A stretch of DNA of 15,752 nucleotides from Enterocloster asparagiformis (GTDB lineage Bacteria > Bacillota > Clostridia > Lachnospirales > Lachnospiraceae), in assembly GCA_018380885.1 (NCBI GenBank), contig JAGZSY010000060.1:1-15752 (forward strand), in the 5' to 3' direction. The notes below the pieces were generated by a model. It was not told the DNA's origin. It saw nothing but the letters and a program-made list of their open reading frames with translations, and searched no databases. A program made the position numbers and the translations under genes. This document shows positions 1 to 7,529 of the stretch, piece after piece (positions within the stretch are counted from its first letter, which is position 1; every line of letters begins with the position of its first letter).

Positions 1-108
1 ATACCACAATTTACGCTATTACGCAATACAATATTTTCAAAATTGACAAAAAAATAAAGCCACATAAGGCTTTCGGGACTTTGGGGTGTCAAACTCCCGC
101 GAATTCAC

Positions 109-137
109 TTGCATAAAGGGTTATAAAGAGTTATAAT
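109..137 (+). promoter_or_regulatory. Promoter of the riboswitch-ribU transcript
   Basis: A perfect -10 TATAAT (132-137) is preceded at 17 bp by TTGCAT (109-114), a partial -35. The predicted start near 144 lies just ahead of the FMN aptamer (157), as needed for a riboswitch leader. Bases 1-108 upstream show no gene. They hold an isolated TTGACA at 43-48 without a matching -10 and a short 6-bp stem (56-61 with 68-73). Confidence 0.7.
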
Positions 138-156
138 AACTAAAACTGAATAGGCG

Positions 157-268
157 ATGTCTTCAGGGCAGGGTGAAATTCCCGATTGGCGGTACAGTCC
201 GCGAGCGCACAAGCGTTGATCCGGTTAGACTCCGGAACCAACAGTATAGTCTGGATGGAAGAAGATGT
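157..268 (+). promoter_or_regulatory. FMN riboswitch (RFN element)
   Basis: The aptamer shows the conserved RFN blocks in order: CTTCAGGGCAGGGTGAAATT (161-180), the CCCGATTGGCGGTA block (181-194), a short variable arm, CCGGTTAGACTCCGG (221-235), CAACAGTATAGTC (239-251) and GGATGGAAGAAGAT (253-266). The closing stem P1 pairs 157-164 with 261-268 (ATGTCTTC with GAAGATGT, two wobbles). It senses FMN and, with the following terminator, should switch off riboflavin uptake when FMN is plentiful. The six bases 267-272 (GTGTCA) can pair with 328-333 (TGACAC), which includes the first bases of the terminator stem. That is a plausible antiterminator, but it is inferred only. Confidence 0.96.
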
Positions 269-329
269 GTCAGCATAGACGGGGCGGCTGCATTTTGCAG
301 CGGCCAAATGATGCACCGGATATTATTTG

Positions 330-366
330 ACACCTGAAAGGCATATAGCTTTTCAGGTGTTTTTTG
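330..366 (+). terminator. Riboswitch expression-platform terminator
   Basis: A 13-bp hairpin (330-342 with 348-360, one wobble, ATATA loop) is followed directly by a T run (361-365). It lies between the FMN aptamer and ribU, with no gene upstream that needs ending, so it is the regulated terminator of the riboswitch. A second hairpin-forming stretch (GCTGC/GCAGC around 286-301) lies between aptamer and terminator. Confidence 0.9.
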
Positions 367-445
367 TCTGACTGGCGCTGAGCCGCCAGCCGGGCAGATC
401 GGGCCGGCGAAATCCGGTAAATAATCAATTCGGAGGTAAAATCAA

Positions 446-1126
446 ATGAGTAGCAACGCAAATGCAACTGCAAACACAAAGTCCGGCGCGGATGCCCGGA
501 CAAAGCGGATCACCACGGTGGGGATGCTCTGCGCCATCGCTTTTCTGATGGTGCTGTTCTTCCGCATCCCAGTGGTGCTGTTTTTGAGCTATGAGCCCAA
601 GGATGTGATGATCACCATCGGCGGTTTTATGTTCGGCCCCTGGACGTCCATGGTGATCTCGGTGATCGTTTCCCTGATCGAGATGGTGACCATCAGCAGC
701 ACAGGCATCATCGGCTGCGTCATGAATATTCTGGCCAGCTGCTGCTTCGCCTGTCCGGCGGCCTATCTCTACAAGCGGGACCACACGCTGAAGGGCGCGT
801 CCATCGGCCTGGTGGCAGGCATTATCCTGGCCACAATCGTCATGCTTTTGTGGAATTACCTGCTCACCCCCATCTATATGGGGTATCCCAGAGAAGCGGT
901 GGCGGCGCTGCTGGTGCCGGCGATCCTTCCCTTCAACCTGCTCAAGGGCGGTCTGAACACAGCCTTTGTGCTGCTGCTCTACAAACCCATTGTGACAGCG
1001 CTGCGGAAAGCCGGCCTAGTGCCGCCCTCCGTGCACAACGCGAAGCAGCACAATATGGGCGTTCTGTTGGTTGTGGGGCTGATTTTCGTGACCTGCGTGC
1101 TGATGTTCCTGGCGATCAAGGGCTAA
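446..1126 (+). CDS. ribU: Riboflavin ECF transporter, substrate-binding S component RibU
   Basis: A 226-residue integral membrane protein that captures riboflavin (or FMN) at the cell membrane. It works with a shared energy-coupling module (EcfT and two EcfA ATPases), which is not encoded in this window. About 24 polar N-terminal residues are followed by roughly six hydrophobic segments. Typical RibU features are the FRIPVVLFLSYEPKDVMITI stretch, the GPWTSMVISVIVSLIEM helix and the late LPFNLLKGGLN motif. The ATG start has a GGAGG site at 432-436. The FMN riboswitch and terminator immediately upstream independently support the substrate. There is no clear terminator after the gene; the next unit starts with a separate consensus promoter. 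Assignment is firm at family level. Confidence 0.95.
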   Translation: MSSNANATANTKSGADARTKRITTVGMLCAIAFLMVLFFRIPVVLFLSYEPKDVMITIGGFMFGPWTSMVISVIVSLIEMVTISSTGIIGCVMNILASCCFACPAAYLYKRDHTLKGASIGLVAGIILATIVMLLWNYLLTPIYMGYPREAVAALLVPAILPFNLLKGGLNTAFVLLLYKPIVTALRKAGLVPPSVHNAKQHNMGVLLVVGLIFVTCVLMFLAIKG

Positions 1127-1194
1127 CCGGATCGCGGGCGGCGGCAGGGCGGCGGCCCGGCCGAAAACAGGTGTGAAAAAATTTGGAAAAGTAA

Positions 1195-1223
1195 TTGACA
1201 AATTGTCCGGATTCCCTTATAAT
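1195..1223 (+). promoter_or_regulatory. Consensus promoter of the tRNA-Leu gene
   Basis: TTGACA (1195-1200) and TATAAT (1218-1223) are separated by exactly 17 bp, a perfect housekeeping-sigma promoter. The predicted start at about 1230 lies some 27 bases before the mature tRNA. This suits a strongly expressed stable RNA gene. Confidence 0.9.
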
Positions 1224-1256
1224 AACCTTCGTCGCCTGTGATTGCAGGCGCGAAAT

Positions 1257-1340
1257 GCAGAAGTGGCGGAATTGGCAGACGCGCACGGTTCAGGTCCGTG
1301 TGGTAGTAATACCTTGTGGGTTCGACTCCCATCTTCTGCA
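1257..1340 (+). tRNA. tRNA-Leu (anticodon CAG)
   Basis: The acceptor stem GCAGAAG (1257-1263) pairs with CTTCTGC (1333-1339), with discriminator A at 1340. The anticodon stem CACGG/CCGTG (1284-1288, 1296-1300) encloses TTCAGGT, giving anticodon CAG at 1291-1293. A long class II variable arm (GGTA/TACC) precedes the T arm GTGGG-TTCGACT-CCCAT... The long variable arm and A73 are hallmarks of tRNA-Leu. The 3' CCA is not encoded (the sequence continues GGAG), so CCA must be added by nucleotidyltransferase. The gene reads CUG codons, which are abundant in the G+C-rich genes nearby. Confidence 0.97.
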
Positions 1341-1353
1341 GGAGCAGAAAAAG

Positions 1354-1385
1354 GCGGAAAGTTCGTTTGAGCTTTCCGCTTTTTT
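1354..1385 (+). terminator. Terminator of the tRNA-Leu transcript
   Basis: An 11-bp stem (1354-1364 with 1369-1379, one wobble) with a GTTT loop is followed by six T residues (1380-1385). It lies 14 bases after the tRNA and isolates it from the sufCB unit. Confidence 0.9.
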
Positions 1386-1540
1386 AATGCACAAATCTGT
1401 TGCAAATGCAACAGACATTTCCTGGCAGCACAGGTAAAATAAGGATAGTAAAAACAGGAAAAATAGTGTATACTGTAGGTTGTGGCTGCGCTTTGCAGCA
1501 GATATAGTATGTTGAAAAATCAGAGAGGCAGGAGAAGGCT

Positions 1541-2275
1541 ATGCTTACATTAGAGAATCTTTCCTTTGACGTAAACGACGACGAGGGAGGAAAAGGAATT
1601 ATAAAGGATTTAAACCTGACCATCGGTGACGGAAAATTTGTGGTGATCACAGGCCCCAACGGAGGCGGAAAGTCCACCACGGCCAAGCTGATTATGGGGA
1701 TTGAGAAACCGACCAGCGGAAGAATCCTGTTCGACGGACAGGATATCACCGATATGAGTATCACCGACCGGGCGAATCTGGGGATCAGCTTTGCGTTCCA
1801 GCAGCCCGTGCGGTTTAAGGGCGTCCAGGTTTTGGACCTGATCCGGCTGGCGGCGAAGAAAAAGCTGTCCGTGACGGATGCCTGTCAGTATTTGTCCGAG
1901 GTGGGGCTTTGCGCCAAGGATTATATTAACCGCGAGGTGAACGGCAGCTTATCAGGCGGCGAGCTGAAGCGCATTGAGATTGCCTCGGTGCTGGCCAGGG
2001 CCTCCAAGCTGTCGGTGTTCGACGAGCCGGAGGCGGGGATCGACCTCTGGAGCTTCCAGAACCTGATTCAGGTGTTTGAGCGCATGCGCAGGAATACCAA
2101 CGGGTCCATCCTGATCATTTCCCATCAGGAGCGGATTTTAAATATAGCGGACGAGATCGTGGTGATTGCCGATGGAAAGATCGTCAACCACGGGACCAGG
2201 GACGAGATTATGCCCCAGATCATGGGCACTGCCTCCGCGGTGGATGCCTGCAGCAAGTTTTACAATCAGAATTAA
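1541..2275 (+). CDS. sufC: SufC-type ABC ATPase of Fe-S cluster assembly
   Basis: A 244-residue soluble ABC ATPase. Walker A GPNGGGKST is at residues 38-46, the Q-loop at Q87-Q88, the signature LSGGE at 137-141, Walker B with D161-E162, and the switch His at H195. The ENREVNGSLSGGE-like approach to the signature, SVFDEPEAGIDLW and the ISHQERIL block match SufC rather than importer ATPases. SufC dimers drive conformational change in the SufB scaffold during Fe-S cluster assembly in the cytosol. The start has a GGAGAAGG site just upstream. A possible -10 TATACT lies at 1469-1474 with no good -35, so the promoter is uncertain. The gene is followed by the short SufB after 31 bp, with no cysteine desulfurase, SufU or SufD next to it. 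This C-then-B order resembles the minimal two-gene SUF-like (SMS) systems known in archaea and Clostridia. Confidence 0.92.
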   Translation: MLTLENLSFDVNDDEGGKGIIKDLNLTIGDGKFVVITGPNGGGKSTTAKLIMGIEKPTSGRILFDGQDITDMSITDRANLGISFAFQQPVRFKGVQVLDLIRLAAKKKLSVTDACQYLSEVGLCAKDYINREVNGSLSGGELKRIEIASVLARASKLSVFDEPEAGIDLWSFQNLIQVFERMRRNTNGSILIISHQERILNIADEIVVIADGKIVNHGTRDEIMPQIMGTASAVDACSKFYNQN

Positions 2276-2306
2276 AGCGCCGGACGCAAAAGGAGATGAA
2301 TAGACA

Positions 2307-3224
2307 ATGGATGAAATTCAAGAGAGAATATTGATGGAAGTCGCAGACCTGCACGGGGTACCCGAGGGCGCTTACAATATCCGCGCCAACGGCAAGCTGG
2401 CCAGCCGCAGCACCACTGCGAATATTGATATAACCACCAAGGAGGACGTGAGCGGAATCGATATCCGGATCAAGCCCGGCACCAAGCACGAGAGCGTGCA
2501 CATTCCGGTGGTGGTCAGCGAGAGCGGGCTCAAGGAGATGGTCTACAATGATTTTTATATCGGCGACGACTGCGACGTGGTGATCGTGGCCGGCTGCGGA
2601 ATCCACAACTGCGGCGACCAGGATGCGGAGCACGACGGCATACACCGCTTTTACGTGGGCAAAAACTCCAAGGTGAAGTATGTGGAAAAGCACTACGGCG
2701 AGGGCGACGGCCGCGGCAAGCGCATCTTAAATCCCGTGACCGAGGTGCACATGGAAGAAAACAGCTATGTGGAAATGGAGATGGTGCAGATCAAGGGCGT
2801 GGATTCCACAGACCGGGTCACCAACGCAGAGCTGGCCGCCGGGGCAAAGCTCATCGTCCGGGAGCGCCTTCTGACCCACGGCACCCAGAACGCTGTCAGC
2901 ACCTATGTGGTGGACTTAAACGGGGACGACGCCAGCACGGATCTGGTATCCCGCTCCGTGGCCAAGGACCAGTCCATTCAGACCTTCAACTCCAAGATCA
3001 ACGGCAACGCCAAATGCTCCGGTCACTCGGAATGTGACGCGATCATCATGGACGACGCCAAGATTATCGCGGTTCCAGGCCTGACGGCCAACAACATCGA
3101 CGCGGCGCTGATCCACGAGGCGGCCATCGGCAAGATCGCCGGCGAGCAGATCGTAAAGCTGATGACGCTGGGGCTGACCGAGGAGGAAGCGGAGGCTCAG
3201 ATCGTAAACGGCTTCTTAAAATAA
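2307..3224 (+). CDS. sufB: Short SufB/SufD-family Fe-S assembly scaffold
   Basis: A 305-residue protein of the SufB/SufD beta-helix family, much shorter than full-length SufB (about 470-495 residues); it lacks most of the N-terminal region. The C-terminal core is intact. S241-E-C243-D and H270-E271-A are the positions I align to the cluster-building Cys and Glu of E. coli SufB, and the family ending IVNGFLK is present. Extra cysteines occur at C89, C97 and C102 (GCGIHNCG) and at C237. It should form the scaffold complex with the SufC just upstream (31-bp gap, AGGAGAT ribosome site). A strong terminator ends the two-gene operon. Because SufB and SufD are paralogues and only one copy is present, it may act as a homodimer. 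The residue alignment is from memory. Confidence 0.88.
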   Translation: MDEIQERILMEVADLHGVPEGAYNIRANGKLASRSTTANIDITTKEDVSGIDIRIKPGTKHESVHIPVVVSESGLKEMVYNDFYIGDDCDVVIVAGCGIHNCGDQDAEHDGIHRFYVGKNSKVKYVEKHYGEGDGRGKRILNPVTEVHMEENSYVEMEMVQIKGVDSTDRVTNAELAAGAKLIVRERLLTHGTQNAVSTYVVDLNGDDASTDLVSRSVAKDQSIQTFNSKINGNAKCSGHSECDAIIMDDAKIIAVPGLTANNIDAALIHEAAIGKIAGEQIVKLMTLGLTEEEAEAQIVNGFLK

Positions 3225-3266
3225 GAAAGTTTGCATAAATCGTGATCGATAAGATACATGAAACAG

Positions 3267-3313
3267 GGCGGCAATGGCGCGCACCGGATACGGCGCGCCA
3301 TTGCCGCCTTTTT
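3267..3313 (+). terminator. Terminator of the sufCB operon
   Basis: A perfect 15-bp G+C-rich stem (3267-3281 with 3294-3308) and 12-base loop are followed by five T residues. It lies 42 bases after the sufB stop. Confidence 0.95.
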
Positions 3314-3423
3314 GCCGGAGCGTCCTTTCCCCGCGGGCCCACTGCGCCCGCCCTCTGAACACCCTCCCGTCTCTTATCCCCGCATCATCCACTCCGCCAA
3401 TGGTTTTATTTTCTTCGTCCCTG

Positions 3424-3432
3424 TGCTACAAT
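3424..3432 (+). promoter_or_regulatory. Extended -10 promoter of iadA
   Basis: TGCTACAAT forms an extended -10 (TG at 3424-3425, TACAAT at 3427-3432). The -35 region at 3404-3409 (TTTTAT) is poor, as is common for extended -10 promoters. It lies between the sufB terminator and the iadA ribosome site, giving a leader of about 65 bases. The rest of the 280-bp gap between sufB and iadA holds no gene I can support. Confidence 0.55.
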
Positions 3433-3504
3433 AGACCCGTATGAGTCCCAAGGGGACGAGCCATGACGGTATTCTATAAAAGACTGATCAAAGGAGCAAA
3501 CACT

Positions 3505-4650
3505 ATGATATTGATTAAGGAAGCGGATGTGTATATGCCGGAACACCTGGGGGTTCGGGATGTGCTGGTATGCGGAGGACGCATCGAGGCGGTGGGGCGG
3601 GACCTGCAGGCCCTCAACGGGTGCAGGGTGATCGAGGCGGGCGGAAAGCGGTTGACGCCAGGGCTGATCGACCAGCACGAGCATCTGATCGGCGGAGGCG
3701 GTGAGGGCAGCTTTCACACCAGAACGCCGGAGATTCAGCTCTCGGCCCTGATCCGGTCGGGTATCACCACGGTGCTGGGGCTTTTGGGCACCGACGACAT
3801 GACGCGCAGCGTTGAGAGCCTGGTGGCTAAGGCCAAGGCCCTGAACGAGGAGGGGATCACGGCGTACGCCCTCTGCGGCGCCTACGGGGTGCCGTCCCTG
3901 ACCATCACGGGGAGCATCAAAAAGGACATTGTATTCGTAAATGAAATTCTCGGCCTGAAGCTGGCCGTCTCGGATCACCGGGGCCCCAATATTACCGTGG
4001 AGGAGCTGATCCGCCTGGCCAGCGACGTGCGGGTGGCCGGAATGATCAGCGGCAAACCCGGCATCATCGTGATTCATATGGGGGAGGGAAAGGGCAAGCT
4101 GACGCCGGTGTTCGAGGCGCTGGAGCGCGCCGACATTCCGGCCAAGACCTTCCATCCCACCCATATGGCGCGTACGGAAGAGCTGGTTGACGAGGGCTTT
4201 AAGCTGGCAAAGCTGGGCGGCTATATGGACATCACCTGCGATCTGAGCGACCGGGGGCGGATGCCCGCGCTGCTGGCAAGGGCCAGGGCGGAGGGGGTTC
4301 CCATGGAGCGCCTGACCTTCAGCTCCGACGGCCAGGGCAGCTGGTCCAACTACGACGCCGGCGGAAACCTGGTGGAGATCGGAGTGACGGACGTGGGAAG
4401 CATGTACGCCCAGCTGGTCAACCTCGTTCAGGATGGGGAAATGGACCTGGCCCAGGCTCTGCCGTATTTCACCTCCAATGTGGCTCAGGCGCTGGAGCTG
4501 TGCCCGGCCAAGGGCCGTGTGGCCCCCGGCGCGGATGCGGATCTGCTGCTCATCGGCCCGGACATGGAGCTGGACACGGTGATCGCCCGCGGAAATGTGA
4601 TGATGGAGGGGGGAGAGCTGCTGGCAAAGGGCACCTATGAGAGACTGTGA
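3505..4650 (+). CDS. iadA: Isoaspartyl dipeptidase (beta-aspartyl peptidase)
   Basis: A 381-residue metal-dependent amidohydrolase that hydrolyses beta-aspartyl (isoaspartyl) dipeptides, which come from damaged proteins and peptides. The binuclear-metal ligands typical of IadA are visible: H58-x-H60 in LIDQHEHLIGGGGEG, the carbamylated lysine position K152 followed by SDHR (156-159), H191 in HMGEGKG, H220 in HPTHMAR and D275 in SSDGQGS. The GGGGEG loop (63-68) and the SDHR motif are specific to the IadA subfamily. Start chosen at 3505 because AAAGGAG (3490-3495) sits at proper spacing; an in-frame ATG at 3463 lacks such a site. Followed after 73 bp by a second amidohydrolase without an intervening terminator, so the two are likely cotranscribed. 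Length agrees with E. coli IadA (about 390). Confidence 0.93.
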   Translation: MILIKEADVYMPEHLGVRDVLVCGGRIEAVGRDLQALNGCRVIEAGGKRLTPGLIDQHEHLIGGGGEGSFHTRTPEIQLSALIRSGITTVLGLLGTDDMTRSVESLVAKAKALNEEGITAYALCGAYGVPSLTITGSIKKDIVFVNEILGLKLAVSDHRGPNITVEELIRLASDVRVAGMISGKPGIIVIHMGEGKGKLTPVFEALERADIPAKTFHPTHMARTEELVDEGFKLAKLGGYMDITCDLSDRGRMPALLARARAEGVPMERLTFSSDGQGSWSNYDAGGNLVEIGVTDVGSMYAQLVNLVQDGEMDLAQALPYFTSNVAQALELCPAKGRVAPGADADLLLIGPDMELDTVIARGNVMMEGGELLAKGTYERL

Positions 4651-4723
4651 CATCTCCCGGTACAAAGCGCGCCGGCGGGAACATTTCCGGCAGAGGCCGG
4701 ATGAATCAGGAGGAGGAAGCGAG

Positions 4724-5878
4724 ATGCTGTGCATTAAAAACGGATTGGTCCACGACGCGGTGACAGAGGAGCCGGGCGTTGCGGACATATTGATTGAAAA
4801 TGGAAAAATCGTAAAGATAGGAGCCCGCCTGGAGCCCTCCGGGGACTGCGAGGTGGTCGACGCCTCCGGGCTTTCGGTCTATCCAGGCTTTGTGGAAGCC
4901 CACTGCCACATGGGCGTGGACGGCTATGGGATCGGATTCGAGGGGGACGACGTCAATGAGCGCGGAGACATTGTGGCGGCCCAGCTGCGGGGGGTGGACG
5001 GCATCAACCCCATGGACCCCACCTTTGCCCTGGCGGTCCAGGCCGGGGTCACCTGCGTGGCAACAGGCCCCGGAAGCGCCAACGTGCTGGGCGGCACCTT
5101 CCTGGCGCTGAAAACCGTGGGAATACGGGTGGACGACATGGTGGTGAAAAATCCCGTGGCCATGAAATGCGCCTTCGGCGAGAACCCCAAACGGTGCTAC
5201 AAGGATGCGGGCAACTGCACCCGCATGACAACGGCGGCAAAGCTGCGGGAGATGCTGTTTAGGGCGAAGGAGTACATGGAGAAGAAGGAGGCCGCCGGGG
5301 AGGACGTGTCCCGCAAGCCGGCCTTTGATATGAAGCTGGAGGCGCTGATCCCTGTGCTCAGGGGCGAGATTCCCCTGAAAGCCCATGCCCACCAGGCCAA
5401 CGACATTTTCACTGCCATCCGTATTGCCAGGGAATTCGGCGTGAGACTGACCCTGGAGCACTGCACGGAGGGCCATATGATCGCGGAGCACCTGGCCAAG
5501 GAGGGGTATCCCCTGGCGGTGGGGCCGTCGCTGGGCCATGCCACCAAGTTTGAGGTGCGCAACAAGACGTTCGAGACGCCGGGGATTCTGGCCAAAGCGG
5601 GCTGCAGCGTGTCCATTATCACAGATTCCCCGGTGATCCCCCAGCACTATCTGCCGCTGTGCGCCGGCCTGGCCGTGAAGTCGGGGATGGATCCCTTTGA
5701 GGCCCTGAAGGCCATCACCATCAACCCGGCCCGGCACATCGGCGTGGCCGACCGGGTGGGCAGCCTGGAGGTGGGCAAGGACGGCGATCTGGTGATCACC
5801 GACGGCAGCCCCTTTGAGGTGTCCACTGAGGTGAAATACGTGGTGGTCGACGGGTCTGTTGTGGTCTCGCGGCCCTGA
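4724..5878 (+). CDS. Amidohydrolase of the imidazolonepropionase-like (COG1228) type
   Basis: A 384-residue metal-dependent amidohydrolase of unknown exact substrate. The TIM-barrel metal ligands are recognisable: H60-C-H62 after YPGFVEA, a lysine candidate K148, H221/H223 in KAHAHQAND, H246 in LEHCTEG and D301 in ITDSP. The N- and C-terminal strands form the usual small beta-sandwich (ILIENGKIVKIG early; GDLVITDG and a final VVVDGSVV late). Start chosen at 4724 for the AGGAGGAAG site at 4710-4718; a longer frame reaching back to 4637 would overlap iadA and lacks a ribosome site. Being second in an operon with iadA suggests a role in degrading peptides or cyclic amides derived from amino acids, but that is inference. 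Alternatives include prolidase-like or imidazolonepropionase-like activities. A strong terminator follows. Confidence 0.85.
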   Translation: MLCIKNGLVHDAVTEEPGVADILIENGKIVKIGARLEPSGDCEVVDASGLSVYPGFVEAHCHMGVDGYGIGFEGDDVNERGDIVAAQLRGVDGINPMDPTFALAVQAGVTCVATGPGSANVLGGTFLALKTVGIRVDDMVVKNPVAMKCAFGENPKRCYKDAGNCTRMTTAAKLREMLFRAKEYMEKKEAAGEDVSRKPAFDMKLEALIPVLRGEIPLKAHAHQANDIFTAIRIAREFGVRLTLEHCTEGHMIAEHLAKEGYPLAVGPSLGHATKFEVRNKTFETPGILAKAGCSVSIITDSPVIPQHYLPLCAGLAVKSGMDPFEALKAITINPARHIGVADRVGSLEVGKDGDLVITDGSPFEVSTEVKYVVVDGSVVVSRP

Positions 5879-5895
5879 CAAAAGTGAGACAGAGG

Positions 5896-5928
5896 ACCGC
5901 CGGCGCAAAAAAGGCGCCGGCGGTTTTT
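5896..5928 (+). terminator. Terminator of the iadA-amidohydrolase operon
   Basis: A perfect 11-bp stem ACCGCCGGCGC/GCGCCGGCGGT (5896-5906 with 5914-5924) with an A-rich loop is followed by a run of T (5924-5928). It lies 17 bases after the stop codon. Confidence 0.95.
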
Positions 5929-5980
5929 GCATCCCGTTTCCCGGAGCCGTCTGCGAAAATCCCCGTTGGGAAATTTCCGG

Positions 5981-6009
5981 TTGAAAGCTGTGTCCATATC
6001 ATATATAAT
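5981..6009 (+). promoter_or_regulatory. Promoter of nhaC
   Basis: TTGAAA (5981-5986) and TATAAT (6004-6009) are separated by 17 bp. The predicted start near 6016 comes before the chosen nhaC start (6065) and rules out the longer in-frame extension that begins upstream of this promoter. Confidence 0.8.
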
Positions 6010-6064
6010 AAAACAATGCGGCTTCTGGAGACCGCGGGAAAAAAATTTACGGGGGATTACGGTA

Positions 6065-7345
6065 ATGGGAGAAAAAAATTCGGGAAGGGCTGTGGCCCTT
6101 CTGCCAATTCTGGTGTTTCTGCTGATCTTTCTGGGAGCGGGATTTATCACGGGAGACTTCTACAGCATGCCCGCTATCGCGGCGTTTTTGCTGGCGCTCC
6201 TGGTGGCGTTCATTCAAAATCCAAAGGTGAAATTTGCGGACAAGATGCGGCTGGCGGCCCAGGGCGTGGGGGATGAGAATATCATCACCATGTGTCTGAT
6301 CTTTTTGGCGGCCGGGGCGTTCACCGGCGCGGTCAAGGCGGCCGGGGGCGTGGAGAGCACGGTGAACCTGGGGCTGTCCATCCTCCCGTCCAAGGTGGCG
6401 GTGGCCGGCCTGTTTCTGATCGGCTGCTTTATTTCCATCTCCATGGGAACCAGCGTGGGCACAATCACGGCTCTTTCGCCCATTGCGGTGGGAATCAGCG
6501 AAAAGACCGGTTTTTCCCTGGCTATCTGCGCCGGGGCCGTGGTGGGCGGGGCCATGTTCGGGGACAACCTGTCCATGATCTCCGACACCACCATTGCGGC
6601 GGTCAAGACCCAGGGCTGCGATATGAAGGACAAGTTCCGGGAGAACTTCCTCATCGTACTGCCCGCGGCTGTGGTCACGATTCTTTTGTTTCTGCTTCTG
6701 GGCAGACACGCGGATTTTCAGGTCACGGCCAATCTGGAGTACAATATTTTCCGGGTATTGCCGTATCTGGTGGTGCTGGTGGGAGCCCTGGCCGGGGTGA
6801 ACGTGTTCATTATCCTCATCGCCGGCACGGTGCTGTCCCTGATTTCCGGCGTGGCTACCGGCGCCTTCCCGCTGGGGGAAATGTTCACCCACGTGGGAGC
6901 GGGCATCACGGGAATGTACGATATCACGGTGATCTCGATCATTGTGGCCTGCATTGTGGCCCTGGTGAAGGAGTACGGGGGAATCGATTTTATCCTGGCG
7001 TTTATCCGCAGGCGCATAAACGGAGAGCGGGGCGGAGAGCTGGGAATCGCGGCCCTGGCGCTGTTGGTGGACATGTGCACGGCCAACAATACGGTGGCCA
7101 TTGTCATGTCGGGCCCTATCGCCAGGGAGATCAGCGACGATTTCGGGGTGACGCCCAGGCGGTCTGCCTCTCTGCTGGACATGTTCAGCTCCATGGGCCA
7201 GGGACTGATTCCCTACGGCGCCCAGCTCCTGGCAGCGTCCTCCCTGACCGGGCTCACGCCCTTTCAGATCATACCGTACTGCTTCTATCCGCTTCTGATG
7301 GGGCTCAGCGGTTTGGTATTTATCTTGATTAAAAAGCGGAAATAA
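6065..7345 (+). CDS. nhaC: NhaC-family Na+/H+ antiporter
   Basis: A 426-residue polytopic membrane protein with about 10-12 hydrophobic segments. Diagnostic NhaC-superfamily stretches include SMGTSVGTITALSPIA (around residues 126-141), the GGAMFGDNLSMISDTT block (161-176) with conserved acidic residues, and the later MCTANNTVAI segment. The family exchanges cytoplasmic Na+ (or Li+) for external protons; some members exchange organic acids or amino acids instead, so the cargo is not proven. Start chosen at 6065 because the promoter -10 is at 6004-6009 and a GGGGGAT sequence precedes this ATG. The next gene is a sodium-driven symporter, so sodium brought in with substrate could be removed here. 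Confidence 0.88.
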   Translation: MGEKNSGRAVALLPILVFLLIFLGAGFITGDFYSMPAIAAFLLALLVAFIQNPKVKFADKMRLAAQGVGDENIITMCLIFLAAGAFTGAVKAAGGVESTVNLGLSILPSKVAVAGLFLIGCFISISMGTSVGTITALSPIAVGISEKTGFSLAICAGAVVGGAMFGDNLSMISDTTIAAVKTQGCDMKDKFRENFLIVLPAAVVTILLFLLLGRHADFQVTANLEYNIFRVLPYLVVLVGALAGVNVFIILIAGTVLSLISGVATGAFPLGEMFTHVGAGITGMYDITVISIIVACIVALVKEYGGIDFILAFIRRRINGERGGELGIAALALLVDMCTANNTVAIVMSGPIAREISDDFGVTPRRSASLLDMFSSMGQGLIPYGAQLLAASSLTGLTPFQIIPYCFYPLLMGLSGLVFILIKKRK

Positions 7346-7410
7346 GCGTTTCCCTTTGGCCGCGGAAAGTTTCACTCTGGCCGCGGAAAGTTTCCCTCCG
7401 TCTGCGGAAA
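7336..7410. repeat. Short tandem repeats between nhaC and the NSS symporter gene
   Basis: GCGGAAA occurs at 7336, 7362, 7383 and 7404. The last three are exactly 21 bp apart, and the two middle copies share GGCCGCGGAAAGTTTC (7358-7373 and 7379-7394). The first copy overlaps the last codons of nhaC. A 21-bp period equals two helical turns, so the copies would lie on one face of the DNA. This could be a regulator-binding array for the NSS gene or simply slippage; no function is known to me. The rest of the 184-bp gap (7346-7529) has no convincing promoter or terminator. Confidence 0.75.
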
Positions 7411-7529
7411 ACAAAATTTATAGCGCGGCGTTGGGCGGGAACTGCCCCGCGTACCATGGCGGGGATTTATTGCGGCGGGCCAAACGCTGCGGTACTTATG
7501 AAAATAAACGATTAGGATGGACAAAAGCA

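Noticed and set aside
43..71. TTGACA at 43-48 as a -35 of a promoter
   Set aside because: No -10-like sequence at 16-18 bp; the TATAAT at 132-137 is far better placed for the riboswitch transcript.
1257..1343. Integration of the element into tRNA-Leu
   Set aside because: The tRNA is intact and far (over 10 kb) from the integrase; no repeat of its 3' end was seen next to the element.
4637..4723. N-terminal extension of the second amidohydrolase overlapping the end of iadA
   Set aside because: The extra 29 residues are basic and unlike the family; the AGGAGGAAG site at 4710-4718 fits the ATG at 4724.
3406..4788. Long minus-strand frame opposite iadA
   Set aside because: Same reason: it covers a gene with complete active-site motifs on the + strand, and it would cross the iadA promoter.
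5927..6064. 46-residue N-terminal extension of NhaC
   Set aside because: The nhaC promoter (-10 at 6004-6009) lies inside it, and the extension overlaps the preceding terminator region.
7336..7410. CRISPR array
   Set aside because: The units are 21 bp apart with no spacer-like unique sequence of about 30 bp, and no cas gene is near.
6047..7414. Long minus-strand frame opposite nhaC
   Set aside because: Antisense shadow of a clear membrane-protein gene; His/Gln/Arg-rich translation without recognisable domains.
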